Positions 49,448 to 58,661 of a DNA stretch of 62,192 nt are shown piece by piece (position 1 is the stretch's first letter; every line of letters starts with the position of its first letter). Source of the stretch: Flavobacterium sp. UBA4098 (GTDB taxonomy: Bacteria > Bacteroidota > Bacteroidia > Flavobacteriales > Flavobacteriaceae). Location of the stretch: contig DFXW01000018.1 in the NCBI GenBank assembly GCA_002382495.1, forward strand, positions 4,964 to 67,155, given 5' to 3'. The notes beneath the pieces were generated by a model. That model worked only from the letters and a program-made list of their open reading frames with translations, did not search any database and was not told the origin of the DNA. Both the position numbers and the translations under genes were made by a program.

Positions 49448-50062
49448 ATGCATATAGCAGTAGCAGGAAACATAGGTTCGGGGAAAACCACCTTAACCAA
49501 TTTATTAGCCAAACATTTCAAATGGGAACCTCATTTTGAAGACGTAGTTGACAATCCCTATTTGGATGATTTCTATCACCAAATGGAACGTTGGTCATTC
49601 AACTTACAAATTTACTTCTTAAACAGTCGATTTCGTCAGGTAATGCAAATTCGCGAAAGCGGAAAAAGAATCATTCAAGATAGAACGATTTACGAAGATG
49701 CGCACATTTTTGCTCCTAACTTACATGCTATGGGCTTGATGACCAATCGCGATTTCCAAAATTACTCTTCTCTTTTTGAATTGATGGAATCTTTGGTAAA
49801 AGCACCTGATTTATTAATTTACTTGCGTAGTTCAATTCCGAATTTAGTAGGTCAAATTCACAAACGTGGTCGTGAGTATGAAAATTCTATTTCTATTGAT
49901 TATTTGAGTCGTTTGAACGAACGCTATGAAGCATGGATTCATACCTATGACAGAGGTAAATTATTAATCATTGATGTAGATAACATTAATTTTGTAGATA
50001 ATCCAGAAGATTTAGGAAATATCATCAACCGAATTGATGCCGAAATCAACGGTTTGTTTTAG
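49448..50062 (+). CDS. Deoxynucleoside kinase
   Basis: A 204-residue dNK-family kinase that phosphorylates deoxynucleosides for salvage. P-loop GNIGSGKTT at 7-15, the substrate-binding ERWSFNLQIYFL near 47, QDRTIYEDAHIFA with the catalytic DR near 78, and the lid RGREYENSISIDYL near 138. It resembles the deoxyadenosine/deoxyguanosine kinase subgroup. Single gene with its own terminator. Preferred base cannot be told. Confidence 0.92.
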   Translation: MHIAVAGNIGSGKTTLTNLLAKHFKWEPHFEDVVDNPYLDDFYHQMERWSFNLQIYFLNSRFRQVMQIRESGKRIIQDRTIYEDAHIFAPNLHAMGLMTNRDFQNYSSLFELMESLVKAPDLLIYLRSSIPNLVGQIHKRGREYENSISIDYLSRLNERYEAWIHTYDRGKLLIIDVDNINFVDNPEDLGNIINRIDAEINGLF

Positions 50063-50080
50063 CCTGAAAATTATATCCAT

Positions 50081-50113
50081 AAAAAAATGCCTCAATTTCT
50101 TGAGGCATTTTTA
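50081..50113. terminator. Bidirectional terminator between dNK and pyrophosphatase
   Basis: Stem AATGCCTCAA / TTGAGGCATT with 4-nt loop and A/T runs on both sides, between convergent genes. Confidence 0.9.
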
Positions 50114-50131
50114 TTTGTATTAATTTGGAAA

Positions 50132-52687
50132 CTAGTGTATAGCTTCTACTTTGGCTTTCACCTCAGCTTCAGTTCCTTCAAAAACTTGAACAGTTTCTTT
50201 TCCATTTTCAGAAATAGTTACCGTCGCTTTTGCTTTTCCATTATCATTGCTCATTTGAACATTTACTTGCTTTTTAGCTTCTCCTTTTTTTGCACAACAT
50301 GCTTTTTCTTCTTTAGCGATGTATTTACCATTCGCATCATAATGAGACAAGCACATTTCTTTTTGATCAGGAGTACATTTTAGACTGTCGCACATTTTAG
50401 CACATTCGTCTTTAGTCATAGTAGCACATTTGCTCATATCACAATTACCCATCATACCGGCTTCAGAAGTAGATTTCATCTCAATAGTACAGGTCATTTC
50501 TTTTTGTGTAGTACTTCCTTCTCCTAAGATTGGCGCAATTACCAATCCAATCAAACAAGTTAATTTAATTAAAATGTTCATTGACGGTCCTGAAGTATCT
50601 TTAAACGGATCACCAACAGTATCTCCAGTTACAGCAGCTTTGTGGGCATCAGAACCTTTATACGTCATTTCACCATTAATTTCAACACCTGCTTCGAATG
50701 ATTTTTTAGCATTGTCCCAAGCTCCACCGGCATTGTTTTGGAACACTGCCCAAAGCACACCTGAAACCGTTACACCTGCCATATAACCTCCTAGCATTTC
50801 AGCTATTAATTGGTTGTTATCACCGTAAACTAATTTACCTAAAAGAACAATTGCAATTGGGAAACCAATCGTTAAAATTCCTGGCAACATCATTTCGCGT
50901 AAAGCAGCTTTAGTCGAAATTTCAACACATTTACCATATTCTGGCTTACCAGTACCTTCCATGATTCCTGGAATTTCCTTGAACTGACGACGTACTTCAT
51001 ATACCATATCCATTGCTGCTTTACCAACAGAGTTCATTGCCAAAGCAGAGAAAACTACCGGAATCATACCACCCACGAATAACATCGCTAAAACAGGTGC
51101 TTTGAAAATATTAATTCCGTCAATACCTGTAAAGGTTACATAAGCTGCAAATAAAGCCAATGAAGTCAATGCTGCCGAAGCAATTGCAAATCCTTTTCCT
51201 GTAGCAGCCGTAGTATTACCTACAGAATCCAAAATATCCGTACGAGTACGTACTTCTTTTGGCAATTCACTCATTTCAGCAATACCTCCTGCATTATCTG
51301 AAATAGGTCCGAAAGCATCAATCGCTAATTGCATTGCAGTTGTAGCCATCATAGCCGAAGCCGCTAAAGCTACTCCGTAGAAACCTGCAAAAGCATACGA
51401 AGACCAAATTGCAGCAGCAAACAAAATTACAGTTGGGAAGGTAGAAATCATTCCCGTAGCCAAACCTGCAATTACGTTAGTCCCAGCTCCTGTAGATGAT
51501 TTTTGAACAATTGCCAAAACTGGTTTTGTTCCTAATCCTGTATAATATTCGGTTACAGATGAAATAGCTCCACCCACAATCAAACCTACAATAGTAGCAA
51601 AGAAAACACGCATAGACGAAATGTCTTTCAATCCTTCACCGTAGAATTCCATTTTCATTGTTGCAGGCAACATATATTGTACTAAGAAATAACAAGCTAC
51701 CAAAGTCAATGCAATAGAAACCCAGTTTCCAATGTTCAACGCTTTTTGTACTTGTGCTTCTTTAGCATCATCACTAGAAATTTTCACTAACATCGTTCCG
51801 ATAATTGAGAACAAAATTCCGAAACCAGCTATAGCCATTGGTAATAAAATTGGTCCGATTCCGCCAAAAGCATCTTCGATTTTACCACCCATATCTTTAA
51901 TCACATAATTTCCAAGAACCATAGCAGCTAATACGGTTGCCACATACGAACCAAATAAATCGGCTCCCATTCCGGCAACGTCACCCACATTATCCCCTAC
52001 GTTATCAGCAATTGTAGCTGGGTTACGCGGATCATCTTCTGGAATACCTGCTTCTACTTTACCCACTAAATCAGCTCCTACATCGGCTGCTTTGGTATAA
52101 ATACCTCCACCCACACGTGCAAACAAAGCAATTGACTCAGCACCTAATGAGAATCCAGCTAATGTTTCTAATACTTTGGTCATGTCTTCTGACGAAGTCC
52201 AAGCACCATTCATAAAAATTTGGAAGAAAATAATAAAGAAACCTGTCAATCCTAAAACAGCCAAACCGGCAACTCCTAATCCCATCACTGTTCCACCACC
52301 GAAAGAAACTTTCAAGGCTTGAGGCAAACTAGTACGAGCGGCTTGCGTAGTTCTAACATTAGTTTTAGTGGCAATTTTCATTCCCATATTTCCTGCTAAA
52401 GCAGAGAAGAAGGCACCAAAAACAAAGGCAACTACAATTAATATATGTGTGGTAGGAACTATAAATGAAATCCCCGCTAATACAGCACTTGCGCCAATCA
52501 CGAAGAATGTCAATAATCGATATTCTGCTTTAAGGAAAGCTAATGCACCTTCGTAAATATAATCTGAAATCTCTTTCATCTTACCATCTCCAGCGTCTTG
52601 TTTTAGCACCCAAGCTCTTTTAACTGCCATGAACAAAAGTCCAATAATCGCCATTACTATTGGCAAATAAATCATAAATGCATTCAT
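50132..52687 (-). CDS. hppA: Membrane-bound ion-pumping pyrophosphatase with Cys-rich C-terminal extension
   Basis: Couples PPi hydrolysis to H+ or Na+ export. The 851-residue protein holds the usual 16-helix core with the PPi-binding segment ADVGADLVGKVEAGIPEDD (near 205) and DNVGDNVGDVAGMGADLF. The motif GNTTAATGKG (near 490-500) is of the K+-dependent type. After the core (about residue 720) there is an extra tail of about 130 residues with nine cysteines and then a Lys/Glu-rich end. That tail should face the periplasm and is not part of the standard enzyme. Confidence 0.94.
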   Translation of the reverse strand: MNAFMIYLPIVMAIIGLLFMAVKRAWVLKQDAGDGKMKEISDYIYEGALAFLKAEYRLLTFFVIGASAVLAGISFIVPTTHILIVVAFVFGAFFSALAGNMGMKIATKTNVRTTQAARTSLPQALKVSFGGGTVMGLGVAGLAVLGLTGFFIIFFQIFMNGAWTSSEDMTKVLETLAGFSLGAESIALFARVGGGIYTKAADVGADLVGKVEAGIPEDDPRNPATIADNVGDNVGDVAGMGADLFGSYVATVLAAMVLGNYVIKDMGGKIEDAFGGIGPILLPMAIAGFGILFSIIGTMLVKISSDDAKEAQVQKALNIGNWVSIALTLVACYFLVQYMLPATMKMEFYGEGLKDISSMRVFFATIVGLIVGGAISSVTEYYTGLGTKPVLAIVQKSSTGAGTNVIAGLATGMISTFPTVILFAAAIWSSYAFAGFYGVALAASAMMATTAMQLAIDAFGPISDNAGGIAEMSELPKEVRTRTDILDSVGNTTAATGKGFAIASAALTSLALFAAYVTFTGIDGINIFKAPVLAMLFVGGMIPVVFSALAMNSVGKAAMDMVYEVRRQFKEIPGIMEGTGKPEYGKCVEISTKAALREMMLPGILTIGFPIAIVLLGKLVYGDNNQLIAEMLGGYMAGVTVSGVLWAVFQNNAGGAWDNAKKSFEAGVEINGEMTYKGSDAHKAAVTGDTVGDPFKDTSGPSMNILIKLTCLIGLVIAPILGEGSTTQKEMTCTIEMKSTSEAGMMGNCDMSKCATMTKDECAKMCDSLKCTPDQKEMCLSHYDANGKYIAKEEKACCAKKGEAKKQVNVQMSNDNGKAKATVTISENGKETVQVFEGTEAEVKAKVEAIH

Positions 52688-52741
52688 AAAAAATAATTTT
52701 GGTATTAGTTAATATTATATTGATAATGAACGAATTTAAAC

Positions 52742-52779
52742 AAAAAAGCAATACTCTTTGCAGAATATTGCTTTTTTTA
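52742..52779 (-). terminator. Terminator after inorganic pyrophosphatase gene
   Basis: Stem AAGCAATA / TATTGCTT with a 12-nt loop and a T run on the minus strand, about 20 nt past the ppa stop. Confidence 0.85.
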
Positions 52780-52799
52780 TGGTAAAAACCTAAAAAAAT

Positions 52800-53330
52800 T
52801 TATTTAATACTAAATAAGTTTTTTGGTTTATTTTCGATAGCATCAAAACGTTCTGTACACTCTCTAATGATAGCATACGCTTCGTTAACATCTCCCCAAC
52901 CTTCTACATCCACTTGTTTATTTTCTAAATCTTTGTACACTTGGAAAAAATGCTCAATTTCTTTAATTAAGTGTGGATTTACATCACTCAAATCATTTAA
53001 TGAATTCCAAATTGGATCAGAAACCGGTACGCAAATTACTTTCTCATCTGGTCCTTTATCATCTGCCATATGGAAAACACCAATTGGTTTTACTTCCATT
53101 ACACAACCCGGAAAAGTAGGCTCGTTGATCAATACCAAAACGTCTAATGGGTCACCATCTAATGCTAAGGTTTCAGGAATGAAACCATAATCAGCTGGGT
53201 ACATCATAGAAGAGAATAACATTCTGTCAAAACGCATTCTTCTAATTTTAAAATCGTATTCGTATTTGTTTCTACTTCCTCTTGGTATTTCGATTAAGAC
53301 ATCGAACGTTTTTAATTTGTCTGCAGTCAT
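52800..53330 (-). CDS. ppa: Soluble inorganic pyrophosphatase
   Basis: Family I pyrophosphatase, 176 residues, the normal bacterial length. Active-site segments are EIPRGSRNKYEYD near 14-26, YPADYGFIPETLALDGDPLDVLVL near 43-66 (metal-binding Asp residues) and DEKVICVPVSDP near 95. It lies next to the membrane pyrophosphatase, so two ways of using PPi are encoded side by side, one wasteful and one energy-saving. Confidence 0.96.
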   Translation of the reverse strand: MTADKLKTFDVLIEIPRGSRNKYEYDFKIRRMRFDRMLFSSMMYPADYGFIPETLALDGDPLDVLVLINEPTFPGCVMEVKPIGVFHMADDKGPDEKVICVPVSDPIWNSLNDLSDVNPHLIKEIEHFFQVYKDLENKQVDVEGWGDVNEAYAIIRECTERFDAIENKPKNLFSIK

Positions 53331-53365
53331 TGTATTTGTTGTATTTTTCTTTTTTTAATTTGGTG

Positions 53366-53373
53366 CAAAAGTA
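53366..53373 (-). promoter_or_regulatory. -7 promoter element for ppa
   Basis: TACTTTTG followed by CACC on the minus strand, an exact TAnnTTTG match 35 nt upstream of the ppa start. Confidence 0.65.
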
Positions 53374-53444
53374 AGGAAACATAGCGTTTTTACAATACAA
53401 CTAAGGGATAAAAAAACGTTTTTTTAACATCAATCTGACAATAC

Positions 53445-54041
53445 TTAAATTTTGCCTCTTTTTTTAAGGTAATAATGCCAAATGATATAGGAAGCAAGTG
53501 TTCGAAACGGTTTCCAATTGGAAGAAACAGCAGCCATCTCATCTTCTGATTGACAATTATACAACTCCATTAAAGTATTTTTAATTGCAATGTCTCCAAG
53601 AGGAATTATATCTTGTGATTGCATACAGAACATTAAATAAACATCTATACTCCAATTCCCAACTCCTTTAATTTGAATTAATTCTTTTCGAATCTGTTGT
53701 TCCGTTTTCATTGGAAGTGAAGAGAAACTCAATTCCTTATTTATAACCCTTCGGGCTAAGTCTTTTAAATAGAGGGTTTTTTGTCTAGATATACCACAGG
53801 TTCTTAAATCTTGATCTGTAGCATTAGAAATATTAAATGGATCTACTTTGCCAACCAAATTAACTAGCTTTTCATAAGCTGCTTTGGCAGAGGCAATAGA
53901 AACTTGTTGCTCCAAAATAATGTGACACATGGAGGCAAATCCTTCTTCTCTTTTTTGTATTATTGGGAGACCAAAATCAGCAATTATAGTTTTTAAAACC
54001 ACATCTTTTTGGGACAAAAAATGAATTGATTCTTGCATCAA
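53445..54041 (-). CDS. HhH-GPD DNA glycosylase (AlkA-like, short form)
   Basis: A 198-residue base-excision repair protein with only the helix-hairpin-helix glycosylase domain. The HhH motif reads LIQIKGVGNWSIDVYLMF (near 122) and the catalytic Asp is in PLGDIAIKN (near 150). Unlike E. coli AlkA it lacks an N-terminal domain. It probably removes alkylated bases such as 3-methyladenine. It is 36 nt downstream of the DUF5686 gene on the same strand. Confidence 0.9.
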   Translation of the reverse strand: MMQESIHFLSQKDVVLKTIIADFGLPIIQKREEGFASMCHIILEQQVSIASAKAAYEKLVNLVGKVDPFNISNATDQDLRTCGISRQKTLYLKDLARRVINKELSFSSLPMKTEQQIRKELIQIKGVGNWSIDVYLMFCMQSQDIIPLGDIAIKNTLMELYNCQSEDEMAAVSSNWKPFRTLASYIIWHYYLKKRGKI

Positions 54042-54077
54042 ATAAAATTTAAAATTTAAACTAGGCTTGTTTTGAAA

Positions 54078-56567
54078 TTAAAAATGAAATCCAAAAGCCC
54101 CTTTAATAGCAAACTTAGTTGCGTCTGGAGTGTTTAGGTAATTGCCTCTCCATGAAAAATCGATACGAAATACTTTAAATATATTGCCAATGCCGGCGCT
54201 GTATTCCCAATACCCATTTTCGGGAGCATTGTAAGCTAGGCCCGAAGCATTGATTGCTCTATTGGCATTTGAGATGGATCCATACACTCCTCTAATTCCA
54301 ATAATTTCGCGCCAATTTAATTTTCGCATGAAAGGGATGCGAGAAAAAATACGCCCGTTAAAATTATGATCCCATTTCAAAGTGAGGTATTGATCGCTGA
54401 TGAATTCATAAAAATTCAAATTACTAAACGTATTTTCAATCGTGAAATAGGTTTGGTTACCTGGGATAACGCTCATTAAACCTAATGGAATCGTACCAAA
54501 AGTTTTGCCTAATTCCATGGTAATATTGGTTCGCCCCAATGGACCAATAATAATAGGCTGCTTGTAATACAACTGCAATTTTTCATATTTAAAATCACTG
54601 TTCAACACCCCTTTAAACCCATGACTGTAGTTGATAAAAAAGCGGCTGTAGGGATTGTCTACTACGTCTCTTTCTACCCCAAAACCAATGGTTCTTCGAT
54701 TGGGCATGAACTCTATTTGGATATTCGCTTCAGATTGTTTTACCTCACTTTGAGTAGTAGTTCTAGAAAGATCTGTGAAATAATCCAAACTGAAAGTGGG
54801 AGATGCAGATACCAAAGTTCGGTGTGAAATTCCTAATTGAAAAATCAAATTCTTTACGGGTTCTATTTCAACCGCTAAATTGGACAAATTAATATTCGTT
54901 AATTTTCCATTACTACCGGTGGTAAATAAAGCGGAGGAAGCAAAACTTCGTCCCATTACATCGTTTGTGGTAGTTAAGCTCGCTCCTATTTGCTCAATAT
55001 CGCGTCGATTCCCTCCGGAGATAATGATTCTATTTTTCTTGTCCACCATCCATTTTCCAGAAAGACCGTATTTGAATTTTTGATCATCAGATCCATAGGC
55101 TGTAAAAGCCTGTATTCGCCAAGGGTCATTGGGTCCAAAATAAGTTCGACCTCCAACTCGTAAACGAACTCCTTCTACTTCGTTAAAACCAAAAGAAGAA
55201 AATATCGGTCCGTAATCAAAATTCTTGAACTCGACATAGCCACTGCCCAAAATGGAAACCAAACTGTACATCTGTTTGAACTTTTTGACCGTTTGAAGGG
55301 TATCGAGCATTTTATATACTCCGGCTTCATCTTTGTTTAATTTTTCAAAACGGTTTTCATGCCAATATTCGTCTGACTTTTGATAGACTTCATTGTCTAT
55401 AAAATTGACTTCTTCTTTATAAAAAGCAAGTGGTTTGACTTTATTGAATTCATGATTTCGATACAAAGTCGTACGTTTTCCATAAATACCTTTAGAATCT
55501 TCTTTTTTATTTAAGGCAAAGTCCGACATCATATAATCTCGAGTCAACAAGAAAACAGAATCATTCATCACTTCAAATTCTTGCTCAATATAAATGTCTT
55601 TAATCCAATTGATGTTAGCGCTTTTGGTCACAGCCATATTGATTTTCTTAATGGCAAATGTGGTATCGTTTACCCAAAAATCGCCTTTAAAGGTTAGCTC
55701 GTTTTTACGTCTTGGATAAAACAAAATGTTGTAGCATTTTTTGTTGTCAATATAGGCGCTGTCTCTTAATACATAATTATAGACATCCACACCCGTTCTA
55801 GACAAAGGACTAGTAAAACTCTTGTCAAAAAAGGTCAAGTGATTGTTGTAAATGGAGTAATCGCTATACAAGTCTTTTAGGAAAGACAAAATCTGTTGGT
55901 TCCCTTCAAAGCCAGATGTTTTATTCGCTTTCAGTTTTTCTTTGACTTTTTTCTGGCAATTATCACCATAGACATCCGATAACGATTCGTTGATAAAAAT
56001 TGGTAAATACGTTTTTCCTGTTACTTTAGAAGTGTCGACATGTTTGAAAACAAACTCCATTCCTTTGAACACTTTGTTTTTCATAAAAGCGCTATCGATG
56101 GTATTCATATCAAATTCGACCTTTTCGTATTTTTCCATTTGGTATTGGTCAAACTGATACAAGCCGTTTTTACGCTTTCGTTCCCAAATTTTTCTGAGAA
56201 TATCCAATGCCGGATTGTTTTTTTTGGAAGTTTTTCCAGCAAAAACAACAACCTCATTTAAGGATTCTGCTTCGTTTAATTTTACTTTGAAATTATACAC
56301 AACGGCTTCTTCCAAATAGATTTCTCTTTCTGAAAAACCTGCAGAAGAAACTACTAAAACCGAATGTTTTTGCGGAGATTCAATATAAAATCGACCATCC
56401 TCATTGGCTACAACTCCAATGTTCGTTTTTTTAAACACAATAGTAGCAAAAGGAATAGGTTGATTCGTTTTATCTACAACTACACCACTCACTTTGGTTT
56501 GGGCCAAAAGCAACTGAGCTGTCATCAATAAAGCAACAAAAAAAAGTTTGGGAAATTTTAATTTCAT
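54078..56567 (-). CDS. DUF5686 outer-membrane protein with carboxypeptidase-like domain
   Basis: An 829-residue exported protein: signal peptide (to about residue 22), carboxypeptidase-like regulatory domain (about 25-105, with GVVVDKTNQPIPFATIVFKK), then the large DUF5686 region that ends in barrel-like strands (FAIKGAFGFHF). Bacteroidota usually encode several of these outer-membrane proteins, and their function is unknown. No GLPGLI or other partner is adjacent. Confidence 0.88.
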   Translation of the reverse strand: MKLKFPKLFFVALLMTAQLLLAQTKVSGVVVDKTNQPIPFATIVFKKTNIGVVANEDGRFYIESPQKHSVLVVSSAGFSEREIYLEEAVVYNFKVKLNEAESLNEVVVFAGKTSKKNNPALDILRKIWERKRKNGLYQFDQYQMEKYEKVEFDMNTIDSAFMKNKVFKGMEFVFKHVDTSKVTGKTYLPIFINESLSDVYGDNCQKKVKEKLKANKTSGFEGNQQILSFLKDLYSDYSIYNNHLTFFDKSFTSPLSRTGVDVYNYVLRDSAYIDNKKCYNILFYPRRKNELTFKGDFWVNDTTFAIKKINMAVTKSANINWIKDIYIEQEFEVMNDSVFLLTRDYMMSDFALNKKEDSKGIYGKRTTLYRNHEFNKVKPLAFYKEEVNFIDNEVYQKSDEYWHENRFEKLNKDEAGVYKMLDTLQTVKKFKQMYSLVSILGSGYVEFKNFDYGPIFSSFGFNEVEGVRLRVGGRTYFGPNDPWRIQAFTAYGSDDQKFKYGLSGKWMVDKKNRIIISGGNRRDIEQIGASLTTTNDVMGRSFASSALFTTGSNGKLTNINLSNLAVEIEPVKNLIFQLGISHRTLVSASPTFSLDYFTDLSRTTTQSEVKQSEANIQIEFMPNRRTIGFGVERDVVDNPYSRFFINYSHGFKGVLNSDFKYEKLQLYYKQPIIIGPLGRTNITMELGKTFGTIPLGLMSVIPGNQTYFTIENTFSNLNFYEFISDQYLTLKWDHNFNGRIFSRIPFMRKLNWREIIGIRGVYGSISNANRAINASGLAYNAPENGYWEYSAGIGNIFKVFRIDFSWRGNYLNTPDATKFAIKGAFGFHF

Positions 56568-56571
56568 AAGC

Positions 56572-56610
56572 TAAAAAAAATCTTCATCAAATAGTATTTG
56601 ATGAAGATTC
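56572..56610 (-). terminator. Terminator after pdhB
   Basis: Perfect 15-bp inverted repeat AATCTTCATCAAATA / TATTTGATGAAGATT with a single G between the arms, followed by eight T on the minus strand. Confidence 0.9.
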
Positions 56611-56657
56611 AAAGGTAATCAATATCTTAATTGCTATTAAACAATTAACATTTTGAA

Positions 56658-57635
56658 TTATTTATTCAATACTTTTTTTACGGCTTTAATTACGTCTTCT
56701 GAATTAGGTAACCATTCTTTCAATAATACTGGAGAGTATGGCGCTGGAGTATCAGCAGTTGTAATACGTTGGATAGGCGCGTCTAAATAATCAAACGCAC
56801 GCTCTTGTACAATATAAGTGATTTCTGAAGCAACACTTGCAAAAGGCCAAGCTTCCTCAAGTACTACCAATCTATTGGTTTTTCTAACCGAAGTTAAAAT
56901 CGCATCGTAATCCATTGGTCGCACTGTTCTCAAATCGATAATTTCACAAGAGATACCTTCTTTTGCTAATTCATCAGCAGCAATAATAGCCTCTTTGATA
57001 ATTTTTCCAAAAGAAACGATGGTTACATCAGTTCCTTCACGTTTGATATCAGCAACACCTAGTGGAATGGTATATTCTCCATCAGGCACTTCTCCTTTGT
57101 CACCATACATTTGCTCTGATTCCATAAAAATCACTGGATCGTTATCACGAATGGCAGCTTTCAACAAACCTTTGGCATCATAAGGTGTAGATGGAACTAC
57201 AACTTTAAGACCTGGTGTGTTAGCAAACCAGTTTTCTAAAGCTTGTGAGTGGGTAGCTCCTAATTGTCCTGCAGAAGCAGTTGGTCCTCTAAAAACAATC
57301 GGCACATTGAATTGACCTCCTGTCATTTGACGCATTTTAGCAGCATTATTTATAATTTGATCAATCCCTACCAAACAGAAATTGAACGTCATGTATTCTA
57401 CAATTGGACGACATCCATTCATTGCTGAACCTACTGCAATTCCAGTAAAACCAAGTTCGGCAATAGGTGTGTCGATTACTCTTTTCTCACCAAATTCGGC
57501 TAGCATTCCTTTAGAAGCTTTATAAGCACCATTATATTCAGCAACCTCTTCACCCATTAAGTAAATGGATTCATCGCGACGCATTTCTTCACTCATCGCT
57601 TCGCAAATGGCCTCTCTAAATTGTATCGTTCTCAT
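56658..57635 (-). CDS. pdhB: Pyruvate dehydrogenase E1 component, beta subunit
   Basis: Beta subunit of the thiamin-dependent E1 that decarboxylates pyruvate. The 325-residue transketolase-like protein has EAICEAMSEEMRRDESIYLMGEEV split around residues 8-31, IAELGFTGIAVGSAMNG near 78 and LVVLEEAWPFASVASEI near 262. The alpha subunit and E2 are not adjacent here. Other 2-oxoacid dehydrogenase E1 betas are similar, so pyruvate specificity is likely and not proved. Confidence 0.9.
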   Translation of the reverse strand: MRTIQFREAICEAMSEEMRRDESIYLMGEEVAEYNGAYKASKGMLAEFGEKRVIDTPIAELGFTGIAVGSAMNGCRPIVEYMTFNFCLVGIDQIINNAAKMRQMTGGQFNVPIVFRGPTASAGQLGATHSQALENWFANTPGLKVVVPSTPYDAKGLLKAAIRDNDPVIFMESEQMYGDKGEVPDGEYTIPLGVADIKREGTDVTIVSFGKIIKEAIIAADELAKEGISCEIIDLRTVRPMDYDAILTSVRKTNRLVVLEEAWPFASVASEITYIVQERAFDYLDAPIQRITTADTPAPYSPVLLKEWLPNSEDVIKAVKKVLNK

Positions 57636-57667
57636 AGTTGTATGTTGTAAGTGTATTTTTCGAAACG

Positions 57668-57675
57668 CAAAAATA
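57668..57675 (-). promoter_or_regulatory. -7 promoter element for pdhB
   Basis: TATTTTTG followed by C on the minus strand, exact TAnnTTTG match, about 33 nt upstream of the start. Confidence 0.6.
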
Positions 57676-57730
57676 AATATTTTAAATTACTTAAAAGCAT
57701 AAAATCGACTAAAATAATTAGGAGCATTTT

Positions 57731-57798
57731 CCGGCTATTCGCTATATCTTCCTCTGGCTGAAGACGCCACAGGAAGGATGCCGCTCCTATCCGGGCTA
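57731..57798 (-). repeat. Structured intergenic repeat (copy 3)
   Basis: On the minus strand it begins TAGCCCGGATAGGAGCGGCA, continues TCCTT, forms a hairpin CTTCCTGTGG / CCAGAGGAAG with one mismatch, then AAGATATAGCG and AGCCGG. The arms match copy 2 at 28136-28201 while the hairpin is a different sequence with pairing kept. Confidence 0.75.
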
Positions 57799-57860
57799 AA
57801 AAATACAAAATCATTAAAAAAATATTATGCGTGCATAGTAAATATTCCGATTTATTATTT

Positions 57861-57868
57861 TAAATTTG
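57861..57868 (+). promoter_or_regulatory. -7 promoter element for etfBA
   Basis: TAAATTTG, exact TAnnTTTG match, 34 nt upstream of etfB. Confidence 0.6.
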
Positions 57869-57902
57869 TGGTACATTTAAGAAATCCATAAATATACCCC
57901 CT

Positions 57903-58649
57903 ATGAAAATATTAGTTTGCATCAGCCATGTACCTGATACTACTTCAAAAATCAACTTCGTAAATGGCGATTCTGAATTTGATACCAACGGAGTTCAGTT
58001 TGTAATCAATCCTAATGACGAATTTGGTTTAACCCGAGCTATTTGGTTCCAAGAACAACAAGGAGCAACTGTAACTGTTGCCAATGTAGGTGGGCCAGAA
58101 ACAGAGCCAACTTTAAGAAAAGCTCTCGCAATTGGTGCCAATGAAGCCATTCGTATCAATGCGAATCCAACTGACGGTTTTTATGTTGCACAACAATTAG
58201 CCGAAGTGATTAAAACTGGTGGTTACGATCTAATCATTGCTGGTAAAGAATCATTGGATTACAACGGCGGAATGGTACCTGGAATGATAGCCGGAATTTT
58301 AGGATATAATTTTGTTACTTCTTGTGCAGGATTAACTATCGAAGGGACAAACGCAATCGCAATTCGCGAAATTGACGGTGGTAAAGAAACCTTGAATGCA
58401 TCCTTACCTCTAATAATCGGAAGCCAAAAAGGATTAGTTGAAGAAAAAGATCTTCGTATTCCCAACATGAGAGGAATTATGACTGCTCGTACTAAAGTAA
58501 TTAATGTAGTAGAACCAATTGCAGCAAATGTAAATTCAAAAGCAGTTCAGTTTGAAAAACCAGCTGCTAAGTCAGCTGTAAAATTGGTTGCTTCCGATAA
58601 CTTAGACGAGTTAATTCAATTATTACACAACGAAGCCAAAGTAATTTAA
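57903..58649 (+). CDS. etfB: Electron transfer flavoprotein, beta subunit
   Basis: AMP-binding subunit of ETF, which takes electrons from acyl-CoA dehydrogenases. The 248-residue protein begins KILVCISHVPDTTSKI and has the conserved FVINPNDEFGLTRA near 34 and AGKESLDYNGGMVPGMIAG near 111. It lies 12 nt upstream of etfA in a two-gene operon. Confidence 0.95.
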   Translation: MKILVCISHVPDTTSKINFVNGDSEFDTNGVQFVINPNDEFGLTRAIWFQEQQGATVTVANVGGPETEPTLRKALAIGANEAIRINANPTDGFYVAQQLAEVIKTGGYDLIIAGKESLDYNGGMVPGMIAGILGYNFVTSCAGLTIEGTNAIAIREIDGGKETLNASLPLIIGSQKGLVEEKDLRIPNMRGIMTARTKVINVVEPIAANVNSKAVQFEKPAAKSAVKLVASDNLDELIQLLHNEAKVI

Positions 58650-58661
58650 AACCGTACCATC

